This document shows, piece by piece, positions 22,449 through 31,041 of a stretch of 64,000 nt of DNA. Numbering within the stretch: position 1 is the stretch's first letter; every line of letters begins with the position of its first letter. Position numbers and translations under genes: made by a program. The notes beneath the pieces were generated by a model, which ran no database searches, was not told the origin of the DNA, and was given only the letters and a program-made list of their open reading frames with translations. Source of the stretch: an uncultured Prevotellaceae bacterium (GTDB lineage Bacteria > Bacteroidota > Bacteroidia > Bacteroidales > Bacteroidaceae); NCBI GenBank assembly GCA_946415705.1, contig CAMKTN010000002.1, forward strand, positions 48,685 through 112,684, given 5' to 3'.

Positions 22449-24872
22449 TTGAGACAAAAACATCATATTCGGCTGCATAGAAGACTGCTCGCTTGGGTAA
22501 TCTTCCATGTTTCCATGTTTCAATGTTTCAATATTTCTGCACAAGTGGAGACCGACTCTGTCTCGGCAGGGTTCTTCAGGGAGTGGTACCATCAGGGACA
22601 TCTCGTGCATTGGCTCGATGCCCTGAGCGACCACACCATCTATCAGGGACTACACACAGGACAATGGGATGAATCGGGACAGCTGATCTTCTCTGTCGAT
22701 GGCAATTCGTACCGATGGAATCGCTATTATTTGGACGGTTTCCGCATCGACAACCGCTTCATGGCGGGCTCCACGAGCTATGTGCCCAATATGGAGAGCT
22801 ACGACCTGCACCTCGACCCTCTCAGTTCCGTCCTTCGCTTCGACTTAGACACCCTCGCCAGCGACTACGCGCAGGTGTCCTGGAACCGAGGCAACCTGGG
22901 CGGCATCTCATGGGGCACAGAAGATCTCATGCATATCTTCCATAACACAAGCACCGAGGCGGCCTACGACAAGGAGCTTATCCGCCAACGGCAGTACGTG
23001 CGGGGACAGGGGACGATGGACGTAGCCTACACACTCACCGATCGGCGCGGAAGGAAATATCGTCAGCATCTCTATGCCAGCATCGGACAGCAAGCCTATT
23101 CCAATATAGACCATAATGGTCTGGTCCGTCAGCAGCCGCTCTATACGGGCGCCCATTACAAGGTGCAGCTGGATGGCCGTCTGCCGGGCGGTCGTCTCTT
23201 CGATCACTTAGGCTACCTGCTGAATTTCTACAGCAGGGACAACTATGGCGCGGACTTCAATTTCAACCGCAACGAGGTGATGCGGCTGAACAACTATAGT
23301 GCCTCGTTGTATGCTAAGCGAGGCGGGCTGACGACGGGACTCACGTGGGGCACGAACGTCACGCACCACGAGGACCTGCAGTTCTCCCGCAACCTCGTCG
23401 ATCAGGACGGCGAGTCGCTGGAGCCATGGATGACCGACGGCAAGACGCACGAACTCTCGTGGCATCTGGACTACGAGAAGCCCCTGCTGTCATGGCTGCA
23501 GCTGAAGGCCGAGGGCTATAACTCTCTCCTACTCTTCAACCCATCGACCACGTCTTTTACGAACGAGGTGTATCTGCAACACGCCCTGCAGCCCGATCCC
23601 ACGCCGTTGTACCGCTATGAGTGGACGAGCAGCGCCTTCGCCGCCGGGCTGCTGGAGAACAAGGTAGGCGTAGAGGCACGTTACCACATCACGCCGAAGC
23701 TGGAAGCGCGCGGCGATTGCTACTTCACCCTCGATGGCATGGTGCTGAGCGGTCGCACGAAGATATCGCCCAATTTGAAGGCGACGGCGATCCTGGATTA
23801 CCGTCCTACGAAATGGTTGCAGCTGGGACTCATCTTAGCGCATGACCGCGTGAGCTACAACATCGAAGACATCCGCTTCATGAGTCGTGACTACATGAAC
23901 GCACAGGTTTTCTACAGCGGCACCGACCGCCTCTTCACCACCACGGGCGGACAGTACCACCACTATGCCAAGGGCCTGCAGCAGCCCGCCTATGCCACGC
24001 TGAGCATTCCCATCCATCTGCGCTTTGGGCGCCATGAGTTTGCCCTCTTGCAGAGCTTCAGGAAATACTACCACACCTGGATGACCCGCTTCACCGACGG
24101 CGAGGCGGCCAATGGCTACACGGCCGCCAACGGCTATTATTTCATGAATCCCGGTGTGCGCGACTATGAGGTGGACTACCAGCCGACCGAGCTGATGGGT
24201 ACCAGCTGGCTGACGAACACACCTTATTTCATGACGCAGACCACACGCTACACCTATCATGGCCGCAAGGTGTTCTTCAGCCTCTCCTGGCAATCCATGA
24301 TAGGGGCAAGCGTGGTGGCCTTGGGCAACGGACCAGCATCGAACAATATCGGCGTACTCTCGGAATCGACGGCGAACCCCAACACGCGCAGCACCGTGAG
24401 CAATGCCTCGGCGGCCTATTCTGGCGTAGGACGCCTGGATCAGGACAAGGCCTACGTATGCCGTATCTATCTGGCCTACAACGTCTGCAAGAACTTCCGC
24501 TTCGGCATTACAGGCCGCTGGACCGACGGACAACCCATTGCCGTCTTCAACACGTCCAACACCACGGATGCCAATGGCGATCTGCAAACGGCCACACGTC
24601 CGTGCTGCTCGCGTGGCATCAACCCCACCGACGGCAACTTCGGCTGCCGCGAGAGCGCCATCTTCAATATCGACCTCCATGCGCAGGCAAACTGGAAAAT
24701 AAAGGACTACCCGATGACATTCACCCTGCAATGCTATAATATCTACGATTTCGGCAACACCCTGACCGAGTACATGTTCCCGCAAGGCATTATGGGCGAG
24801 GACGATCGCGGACATTCCCTGGCACAGACAATCCCGCGTGGTATCATTGGAACCTTGAAAATCGGCTTATGA
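22449..24872 (+). CDS. TonB-dependent-receptor-like outer-membrane protein
   Basis: An 807-residue protein with features of an outer-membrane barrel: a plug-like N-terminal portion (RYYLDGFRIDNRFMAGSTSY), many aromatic-ended strands, and a terminal strand rich in hydrophobics (GIIGTLKIGL). No carboxypeptidase-regulatory domain and no clear TonB box were seen. The best start is TTG at 22449, which gives a basic, hydrophobic signal sequence ending ISAQ. Part of that signal (VSMFQCFNIS) is encoded by an ATGTTTC(C/A) repeat. Its stop overlaps the next ATG (ATGA). Confidence 0.65.
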   Translation: MRQKHHIRLHRRLLAWVIFHVSMFQCFNISAQVETDSVSAGFFREWYHQGHLVHWLDALSDHTIYQGLHTGQWDESGQLIFSVDGNSYRWNRYYLDGFRIDNRFMAGSTSYVPNMESYDLHLDPLSSVLRFDLDTLASDYAQVSWNRGNLGGISWGTEDLMHIFHNTSTEAAYDKELIRQRQYVRGQGTMDVAYTLTDRRGRKYRQHLYASIGQQAYSNIDHNGLVRQQPLYTGAHYKVQLDGRLPGGRLFDHLGYLLNFYSRDNYGADFNFNRNEVMRLNNYSASLYAKRGGLTTGLTWGTNVTHHEDLQFSRNLVDQDGESLEPWMTDGKTHELSWHLDYEKPLLSWLQLKAEGYNSLLLFNPSTTSFTNEVYLQHALQPDPTPLYRYEWTSSAFAAGLLENKVGVEARYHITPKLEARGDCYFTLDGMVLSGRTKISPNLKATAILDYRPTKWLQLGLILAHDRVSYNIEDIRFMSRDYMNAQVFYSGTDRLFTTTGGQYHHYAKGLQQPAYATLSIPIHLRFGRHEFALLQSFRKYYHTWMTRFTDGEAANGYTAANGYYFMNPGVRDYEVDYQPTELMGTSWLTNTPYFMTQTTRYTYHGRKVFFSLSWQSMIGASVVALGNGPASNNIGVLSESTANPNTRSTVSNASAAYSGVGRLDQDKAYVCRIYLAYNVCKNFRFGITGRWTDGQPIAVFNTSNTTDANGDLQTATRPCCSRGINPTDGNFGCRESAIFNIDLHAQANWKIKDYPMTFTLQCYNIYDFGNTLTEYMFPQGIMGEDDRGHSLAQTIPRGIIGTLKIGL

Positions 24873-25651
24873 ATCGAGTCATACTGACCATATTCCTGCT
24901 TCTTACACTGAGCCCTCTTGGGGCGCAGGAAGACAGCGTCCTAGTGGTTCCGCGCCACAAGAATCTCTACTACCAGCCCAAGCAGCTGATTGCCCCCGCT
25001 GTGCTCATCACTGTGGGCACGTTGGGACTGGTGGAGAAGAGCCCTACGGATCTAGTGGCGCAGAAGGCGTTCAAGGACATGAACTCCGGATGGAATCGGA
25101 CCTATGTGGATGACTACCTGCAATATGTTCCTTCGGTCGTGGAGCCGTTCCTGGGTTTCATCCCAGGCGTGAAGGCCAAGCATCCTTTCTGGGACCGCGT
25201 GATTGCGTCGGCCACCGCCCACGCCTTGATGGCTGCCGTCACGAACACCGTGAAATATACGGTTCGCGAGCAGCGCCCCGATTCCGAGGCGCGCAACTCC
25301 TTCTTCTCAGGCCATACCGCCACGGCTTTCACAGGTGCCGAGCTGATGCGCATCGAATACGGCTGGGGCTATGGTGCCGTGGCCTATGCCGCCGCCACCA
25401 GCGTAGCGTTCCTGCGGGTCTATAACAAGCGACATTGGGTGGGCGATGTGATTGCGGGCGCGGGTGTCGGCATTCTCTGTGCCAATGCAGGCTATTGGAT
25501 GCTGCCGGTGTGGAAGCGATGGTTTAAGATGAAGGATTCCGCTCCTGAAACCACGTCTCTGAAGGAAGGTCAAAGCCCCATCGTTGTAGCTGCGCCCTTC
25601 TATGATAGCGAGTGCCGAGGTGCAGGCATAGCCTGCAATATTGTATTCTGA
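24869..25651 (+). CDS. PAP2-family membrane phosphatase
   Basis: A 260-residue protein with a signal sequence and the three PAP2 motifs: KYTVREQRP (K-x6-RP), SFFSGHTAT, and RVYNKRHWVGD (Arg-x5-His-x3-Asp). It should dephosphorylate lipid phosphates such as undecaprenyl pyrophosphate or lipid A on the periplasmic side. It overlaps the upstream outer-membrane protein gene by 4 bp. The association with two outer-membrane proteins suggests envelope lipid recycling or modification. Confidence 0.87.
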   Translation: MNRVILTIFLLLTLSPLGAQEDSVLVVPRHKNLYYQPKQLIAPAVLITVGTLGLVEKSPTDLVAQKAFKDMNSGWNRTYVDDYLQYVPSVVEPFLGFIPGVKAKHPFWDRVIASATAHALMAAVTNTVKYTVREQRPDSEARNSFFSGHTATAFTGAELMRIEYGWGYGAVAYAAATSVAFLRVYNKRHWVGDVIAGAGVGILCANAGYWMLPVWKRWFKMKDSAPETTSLKEGQSPIVVAAPFYDSECRGAGIACNIVF

Positions 25652-25728
25652 AACGCTCTTTCGTGACATTTTTCCGTCCTTTTGTGTGTTTTGCTGCCTA
25701 AAAGCAAGGCTATGTCGGAGAAATGCCC

Positions 25729-25736
25729 TAACTTTG
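25729..25736 (+). promoter_or_regulatory. Candidate -7 element upstream of argD
   Basis: TAACTTTG fits TAnnTTTG. No TTTG or TTG occurs at the expected -33 distance, so this is weak evidence for a separate argD promoter, although the 129-bp gap before argD makes one likely. Confidence 0.4.
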
Positions 25737-25780
25737 CAGCGTTTTCAGCATATCGTAAAATTGTCTAATTGTCAAATTCA

Positions 25781-26908
25781 ATGACTCTCTTCGACGTCTA
25801 TCCCCTTTTCCCCGTCAATATCGTACGTGGCCAAGGTTGCCGCGTATGGGACGACCAAGGTACAGAATATCTTGACCTCTATGGCGGACATGCCGTCATC
25901 TCCATCGGTCATGCGCATCCGCATTATGTGGAAGCCATCAGCCGACAAGTGGCCCAGCTGGGGTTCTACAGCAACTCCGTGGTGAACAAGCTCCAGCAAC
26001 AGCTGGCCGAGCGCCTGGGCAAGGTATGTGGTTATGAGGACTACCGTCTGTTCCTCATCAACAGCGGTGCGGAGGCCAACGAGAACGCCTTGAAGCTGGC
26101 TTCGTTCCATACGGGCCGCACGCGCGTACTCTCGGCACAGAAAGCCTTCCACGGCCGCACGAGTCTGGCTGTCGAAGTCACCAATAATCCCAAGATCATC
26201 GCGCCCATCAATGCCAACGGCCACGCCACCTTCCTGCCCCTCAATGATCTGGAAGCGTGGAAGGCGGAACTGGCGAAGGGTGATGTGGCAGCCTGCATCA
26301 TTGAATGTATTCAAGGTGTCGGAGGCATACAACTGGCTACCGCTGAATTCATGCAAGGTCTGCGTAAGGCCTGCGATGCGACGGGCACCGTGCTCATCTG
26401 CGACGAAATCCAGTGTGGCTACGGCCGTTCGGGTAAATTCTTTGCCCATCAATGGCTGGATGTGGCTCCCGACATCATCACGGTGGCCAAGGGCATTGCC
26501 AACGGCTTCCCCATGGGTGCCGTGCTCATCTCACCCAAGTTCGAGGCTGTCTATGGCCAGCTCGGCACCACCTTTGGCGGCAATCATCTCGCTTGTGCAG
26601 CAGCATTGGCTGTGTTGGATGTCATCGAGGGCGAAGGGCTGATAGAGAATGCCCGAAAGGTGGGTGAACATCTCATTGATGGGCTGCGCGCCAGTGGTGT
26701 GCCAACCATCACAGAGGTGCGTGGCCGCGGCCTGATGATTGGCATCGAGCTCAGCGAGCCTTATAAAGAGGTGCGCCAGAAGTTGCTCTTCGACGAGCAC
26801 GTGTTCACAGGCTGCGCCGGCACACATGTGCTGCGCCTGCTGCCCCCGCTCTGCCTGAGCATGGCTGAAGCCGATGAGTTCTTAGAAAAACTGAAGAGAG
26901 TTCTATAA
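25781..26908 (+). CDS. argD: Acetyl/succinylornithine aminotransferase
   Basis: A 375-residue fold-type I PLP aminotransferase. Visible blocks are LFLINSGAEANENALKLA, the PLP-contacting LICDEIQCGYGRSG, and the Schiff-base Lys in IITVAKGIANGFPMGAV. The ATG at 25781 (MTLFDVYPLFPVN) is favoured; a TTG four codons earlier is in an AT-rich repeat. It makes N-acylornithine from the semialdehyde produced by ArgC, and supplies the substrate for the transcarbamylase encoded at 39063. Confidence 0.93.
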   Translation: MTLFDVYPLFPVNIVRGQGCRVWDDQGTEYLDLYGGHAVISIGHAHPHYVEAISRQVAQLGFYSNSVVNKLQQQLAERLGKVCGYEDYRLFLINSGAEANENALKLASFHTGRTRVLSAQKAFHGRTSLAVEVTNNPKIIAPINANGHATFLPLNDLEAWKAELAKGDVAACIIECIQGVGGIQLATAEFMQGLRKACDATGTVLICDEIQCGYGRSGKFFAHQWLDVAPDIITVAKGIANGFPMGAVLISPKFEAVYGQLGTTFGGNHLACAAALAVLDVIEGEGLIENARKVGEHLIDGLRASGVPTITEVRGRGLMIGIELSEPYKEVRQKLLFDEHVFTGCAGTHVLRLLPPLCLSMAEADEFLEKLKRVL

Positions 26909-26948
26909 GCCTCATAGGCCCCATTAGTCCCATCAACAACAAACCAAT

Positions 26949-27506
26949 ATGAACGACCAACTTCATCAAATCGGCGAGCGCCTGCGCGGCTTGCGTGACG
27001 CCTTAGACATCCCCGCACAGGAGGTGGCAGACCTCTGTGGCCTTAAATTGGAGACCTACGAACAAGTGGAGCGTGGCGAGGCGGACATCACCATTTCCAA
27101 ACTGATGACCATCGCCAACCATTATGGCGTTACCACAGAAGCCCTCATCTTCGACGAAGAACCCCACATGCATGGCTACTTGGTTGTGCGTAAGGGTCAG
27201 GGCATGAGCATTGAGCGCACGAAGGCCTATAAGTATCAGAGCCTGACGGGCGGCTTTGCCGGCAATAAGGCAGAGGTGTTCATTGTCACCGTGGAACCCA
27301 AGCCCGATGCCCACACCATCTACAAGAACTCACATCCTGGTCAGGAATTCAATATGATTCTTGAAGGCGCCATGGAACTCTTCCTGGGCGGCAAGACCAT
27401 CGTGCTGGAAGAGGGCGACAGTATCTACTTCGACAGCACGAAGCCCCACGGTATGCGCGCCATCGGCGAGCGTCCCGTACGTTTCCTGGCATTCACCGTA
27501 GAATAG
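26949..27506 (+). CDS. XRE-family regulator with C-terminal cupin domain
   Basis: A 185-residue protein. Residues 1-70 form a helix-turn-helix domain (LRDALDIPAQEVADLCGLKLETYEQVERGEADITISKL split across it), and residues 105-180 form a cupin barrel with HPGQEFNMILEG and HGMRAIGERPVRFLAF. This architecture is common next to acyl-CoA ligase genes in Bacteroidales, and the next gene, 26 bp away, is such a ligase. It likely senses a small molecule and regulates the pair. Confidence 0.88.
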   Translation: MNDQLHQIGERLRGLRDALDIPAQEVADLCGLKLETYEQVERGEADITISKLMTIANHYGVTTEALIFDEEPHMHGYLVVRKGQGMSIERTKAYKYQSLTGGFAGNKAEVFIVTVEPKPDAHTIYKNSHPGQEFNMILEGAMELFLGGKTIVLEEGDSIYFDSTKPHGMRAIGERPVRFLAFTVE

Positions 27507-27532
27507 TACTACAAAGACACACACAAACATTT

Positions 27533-29233
27533 ATGGTAGAAAGATTTTTGAAGCAGACACATTTCACGTCTGTTGAGGATTACAACGAGCATCTGGAGTT
27601 CATCATCCCCGAGCATTTCAACTTCGCTTACGATGTGATGGACGCCTGGGCTGCTGAGGCGCCTGAGAAGCTGGCGCTGCTCTGGACCAATGACCAGGGC
27701 GAGGAGATTCGTGCCACCTTCAAGCAGCTGAAGGAGCAGAGCGATCAGGCTGCATCCTACCTGCAGACGCTAGGTGTCGGCAAGGGTGACCCCGTGATGC
27801 TGATACTCAAGCGCCGCTATGAGTGGTGGATTGTGATGCTGGCCCTCTGCAAGATTGGCGCAATCGTCATTCCTGCCACCCACATGCTCACCAAACACGA
27901 CATTGTCTATAGGAATACACGTGCGAGCGTCAAGGCCATCATCTGTGTGGATGACGCCTACGTAGTCAGCCAGATACAGGCGGCTAAGGACGAGAGTCCC
28001 ACGGTGACACAGTACATCACCATCACCGACCATGGCAAGCCCATTCCCGAAGGTTTCCGTGATTACCAGGCAGAGGTCGTCAAGGCTCCCGCCTTCGTGC
28101 GTCCCGCCTTCGTCAATAACAACGAGGACACGATGATCATGTACTTCACCAGCGGCACGAGCGGTGAACCGAAGATGGTGGCCCACGACTACCTCTATGC
28201 CATGGGACACCTGACGACGGGCGTCTTCTGGCATAACCTCCATGAACATTCGCTTCACCTGACGGTCGCCGATACTGGCTGGGGAAAGGCTGTGTGGGGC
28301 AAGTTCTACGGCCAATGGTTTGCTGGCGCTACGGTCTTTGTCTTCGACCATGAGAAGTTCGATGCCGACTGTCTGCTGCGTCAGATGGAGAAGTACCGCG
28401 TGACCAGCTTCTGTGCGCCCCCCACCATCTACCGCTTCATGATTCGCGAGGATCTGTCGAAGTACGACCTCTCCTCGCTCGAATACTGCACCACGGCCGG
28501 TGAGGCCCTGAACCCTGCTGTCTATGACAAGTTCTTCGAGAAGACCGGCATCAGGATGATGGAAGGCTTCGGGCAGACCGAGACCACCATGACCCTCGGC
28601 ACCTTCCCTTGGATGCAGCCGAAGCCAGGCTCCATGGGCATCCCGAATGCACAATATGACATAGACCTCATCCGTGCCGACGGCACCTCGTGCGAGGACG
28701 GTGAGAAGGGTGAAATTGTTGTCCGCGTAGGCGACAAGAAGCCTATCGGTCTCTTCAAGGAGTACTATCGCGACGAGGAGAAGACGCGCGAGGCATGGCA
28801 TGATGGCCTCTACCACACCGGCGATATGGCGTGGCGCGATGAGGACGGCTACTATTGGTTCGAGGGTCGCATCGATGATGTCATCAAGTCCAGTGGCTAC
28901 CGCATCGGTCCCTTCGAGGTGGAGAGTGCGCTGATGACGCATCCCGCCGTAGTGGAGTGTGCCATCACGGGCGTGCCCGATGACATTCGCGGCATGGTCG
29001 TGAAGGCTACTGTCGTGCTCGGCAAGGAATGGAAGGACAAAGCCGGCGACGACCTCATCAAGGAGTTGCAGCAACATGTAAAACGTGAGACCGCACCCTA
29101 CAAATATCCCCGTATTGTTGAGTTCGTGGACGAGTTGCCCAAGACCATCAGCGGAAAGATTCGTAGAGTGGAGATTCGAAATAAAGATAATAAGACCCTC
29201 CCCCCTGCCCCTCCCTTGCAGGGCGGGGAGTAA
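27533..29233 (+). CDS. AMP-forming acyl-CoA synthetase
   Basis: A 566-residue ANL-superfamily enzyme. Motif A3 is MYFTSGTSGEPKMV, A5 MEGFGQTETT, A7-A8 YHTGDMAWRDEDGYYWFEGR then DDVIKSSGYRIGP, and the catalytic Lys is in KTISGKIRR. It resembles medium-chain/acetyl-CoA synthetases; the exact acid is uncertain. The last 11 residues (LPPAPPLQGGE) are encoded by the left arm of a 150-bp repeat element (29194-29343) and are not part of the family fold. It is co-transcribed with the cupin regulator. Confidence 0.88.
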   Translation: MVERFLKQTHFTSVEDYNEHLEFIIPEHFNFAYDVMDAWAAEAPEKLALLWTNDQGEEIRATFKQLKEQSDQAASYLQTLGVGKGDPVMLILKRRYEWWIVMLALCKIGAIVIPATHMLTKHDIVYRNTRASVKAIICVDDAYVVSQIQAAKDESPTVTQYITITDHGKPIPEGFRDYQAEVVKAPAFVRPAFVNNNEDTMIMYFTSGTSGEPKMVAHDYLYAMGHLTTGVFWHNLHEHSLHLTVADTGWGKAVWGKFYGQWFAGATVFVFDHEKFDADCLLRQMEKYRVTSFCAPPTIYRFMIREDLSKYDLSSLEYCTTAGEALNPAVYDKFFEKTGIRMMEGFGQTETTMTLGTFPWMQPKPGSMGIPNAQYDIDLIRADGTSCEDGEKGEIVVRVGDKKPIGLFKEYYRDEEKTREAWHDGLYHTGDMAWRDEDGYYWFEGRIDDVIKSSGYRIGPFEVESALMTHPAVVECAITGVPDDIRGMVVKATVVLGKEWKDKAGDDLIKELQQHVKRETAPYKYPRIVEFVDELPKTISGKIRRVEIRNKDNKTLPPAPPLQGGE

Positions 29234-29343
29234 TTACCTTTCAGATTCAGTAAAAGATATTATCAAGCGATAATGAGTATGATGCCAAATAGTCAAATAC
29301 ATCTTACTCCCCTCCCTGCAAGGGAGGGGCAGGGGGGAGGGTC
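29194..29343. repeat. 150-bp element with 40-bp inverted arms, copy 1
   Basis: Arms 29194-29233 and 29304-29343 are inverted copies matching at 39 of 40 positions, separated by 70 bp. The left arm supplies the last codons and stop of the acyl-CoA synthetase. The centre contains the proC ATG (29273), and the right arm encodes LTPLPAREGQGGG near the ProC N-terminus. A second, related copy lies at 30097-30247. Confidence 0.85.
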
Positions 29344-30124
29344 CTCCATTGCTATCATCGGAGCCGGCAATATGGGCGGCGCCATTGCTGAGGCATTGCT
29401 GAGAATGGACGGTTACAAAATCACCGTCAGCAATCGTACAGAAGGTAAGCTGCAGCGCTTTGCTGCCGCTGGCGCCAGCGTGACCACCGACAACTGCGTG
29501 GCCGCCAAAGATGCCGACCTCATCATCCTGGCCGTCAAGCCTTGGCTCGTGGAAGATGTCCTGGGCGAGCTGAAAGCCAATGTCCAACTTGCTGGCAAGA
29601 CACTCGTCTCAGTAGCTGCTGCTACACGCGGCGAACAGCTCTGTGACTGGGCCGGCGAAGGACCTCAGATCCTCACCGCCATCCCCAATACCGCCATTGC
29701 CAACCTTGCCTCCATGACTTTCGTGGTGCCTGTGCGGGCAGAGGCTGAGACAACAGCCGCCGTAAAGGCACTCTTCGATACGATGGGGCAGACACTCGTG
29801 ACTGACGAGGCTCATCTGCCTGCTGCCACAGCCCTCGCCTCCTGCGGCATCGCCTATGCCCTGCGCTATGTCCGTGCGGCCACCGAAGGCGGTGTGCAAC
29901 TGGGCTTCCGCGCTGCCGAGGCTCAGGACATCGTGGCCCAGACCCTGCGCGGTGCTGTCAGCCTTTTAGAGAAGAAAGGCGCTCACGCAGAAGCGGAAAT
30001 CGATAAGGTTACCACCCCCGGCGGCCTCACCATCCGTGGCCTCAATGCAATGGAGGAGGCAGGCTTCACCAACGCTGTGATTCAGGGGCTGATGCGGACC
30101 CTCCCCCCTGCCCCTCCCTTGTAG
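29273..30124 (+). CDS. proC: Pyrroline-5-carboxylate reductase with repeat-encoded termini
   Basis: A 283-residue NADPH-dependent enzyme for the last step of proline synthesis. The dinucleotide motif IAIIGAGNMGGAIAEALL starts near residue 26, and the C-terminal VTTPGGLTIRGLNAMEEAGF signature is intact. The first about 24 residues (with LTPLPAREGQGGG) and the last eight (RTLPPAPPL) are encoded by two copies of a 150-bp repeat element. The original start was probably just before SIAIIGAG. proC is followed by proB and proA. Confidence 0.92.
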   Translation: MSMMPNSQIHLTPLPAREGQGGGSSIAIIGAGNMGGAIAEALLRMDGYKITVSNRTEGKLQRFAAAGASVTTDNCVAAKDADLIILAVKPWLVEDVLGELKANVQLAGKTLVSVAAATRGEQLCDWAGEGPQILTAIPNTAIANLASMTFVVPVRAEAETTAAVKALFDTMGQTLVTDEAHLPAATALASCGIAYALRYVRAATEGGVQLGFRAAEAQDIVAQTLRGAVSLLEKKGAHAEAEIDKVTTPGGLTIRGLNAMEEAGFTNAVIQGLMRTLPPAPPL

Positions 30125-30247
30125 GGCGGGGAGTAATTACCTTTCAAGATTTAGAAACAAGCGACAAAGATACCTCATTAATGGAACAGAATACAAATGG
30201 TCAAATACATCCCTCTCTCCCCCTAAAGGGGGAGCGGGGAGGGGGTC
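30097..30247. repeat. 150-bp element, copy 2
   Basis: The left part (30097-30146) is nearly identical to copy 1, differing notably by CAG to TAG, which gives proC an earlier stop. The right part shares GTCAAATACATC with copy 1 but then has a different C-rich/G-rich hairpin (CCCCCTAAAGGGGG). It contains the proB ATG at 30181 and encodes PSLPLKGERGGG in the ProB N-terminus. Confidence 0.85.
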
Positions 30248-31014
30248 TTCGCCTTGTCATCAAAATAGGCTCTAATGTTCTCACCCGCCCCGACGGCAAG
30301 CTCGATGTGACACGCATGTCGGCCATCGTGGACCAAGTGGCGTGGCTGCGCCAGCAAGGTCATGAAGTGGTGCTCGTCTCCTCGGGTGCCGTGGCCTGCG
30401 GCCGCAGTGAGCTGAAGGTGGAGCACGCCCTTGACTCCGTAGAACAACGCCAGCTCTTCTCTGCCCTGGGGCAGGTGAAGCTCATCGGGCTCTACTACGA
30501 CCTCTTCCGCGAGTTCCGCATCCCTGTGGGGCAGGTGCTGACGATGAAGGAGAACTTCGAGCCCGGCGAGCAGTTTGACAATCAGCGTGCCTGCATGCGG
30601 GTGATGCTGGAAAATGGCGTGCTGCCCATCGTCAACGAGAACGACACCGTCAGCGTCACTGAGCTGATGTTTACAGATAACGATGAACTCAGCGGCCTCA
30701 TTGCACAGATGGTGGAAGCCGACACGCTCGTACTACTCTCCAATATCGACGGCATCTTCACCGGTCACCCCGACGACCCGCAGTCGAAGCTCATTCCGAC
30801 CGTCGCTCCCGGCACCGACCTCTCCGCCTATATCAAAGCCGAGAAGAGTGCTTTTGGGCGTGGTGGCATGCATTCGAAATATACCACCGCCAGTCGCGTG
30901 CAGGCGGCAGGCATCAAGGTCATCATCGCCAATGGCGAGCGTGAGGACATCCTCATCGACCTCGTACGAGCGCCCAAGAGCGTGCCGCATACGCTTTTTG
31001 AAGTTGATAATTGA
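30181..31014 (+). CDS. proB: Glutamate 5-kinase (no PUA domain)
   Basis: A 277-residue amino-acid kinase. Visible blocks are VIKIGSNVLTRPDGK, VVLVSSGAVACG, IVNENDTVS and LLSNIDGIFTGHP. It stops after the kinase domain, with no C-terminal PUA domain. The N-terminal 23 residues are encoded by a repeat element, so the family-like protein starts near LRLVIKIG. The C-terminal FEVDN comes from an AT-rich junction repeat. It phosphorylates glutamate for proline synthesis and is followed by proA after 27 bp. Confidence 0.92.
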   Translation: MEQNTNGQIHPSLPLKGERGGGLRLVIKIGSNVLTRPDGKLDVTRMSAIVDQVAWLRQQGHEVVLVSSGAVACGRSELKVEHALDSVEQRQLFSALGQVKLIGLYYDLFREFRIPVGQVLTMKENFEPGEQFDNQRACMRVMLENGVLPIVNENDTVSVTELMFTDNDELSGLIAQMVEADTLVLLSNIDGIFTGHPDDPQSKLIPTVAPGTDLSAYIKAEKSAFGRGGMHSKYTTASRVQAAGIKVIIANGEREDILIDLVRAPKSVPHTLFEVDN

Positions 31015-31041
31015 CAATTGACAGTTGACAATTAACGGATT

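Noticed and set aside
27770..29077. Minus-strand frame of 435 codons
   Set aside because: Lies wholly inside the acyl-CoA synthetase gene in antisense and shows no domain or start signal.
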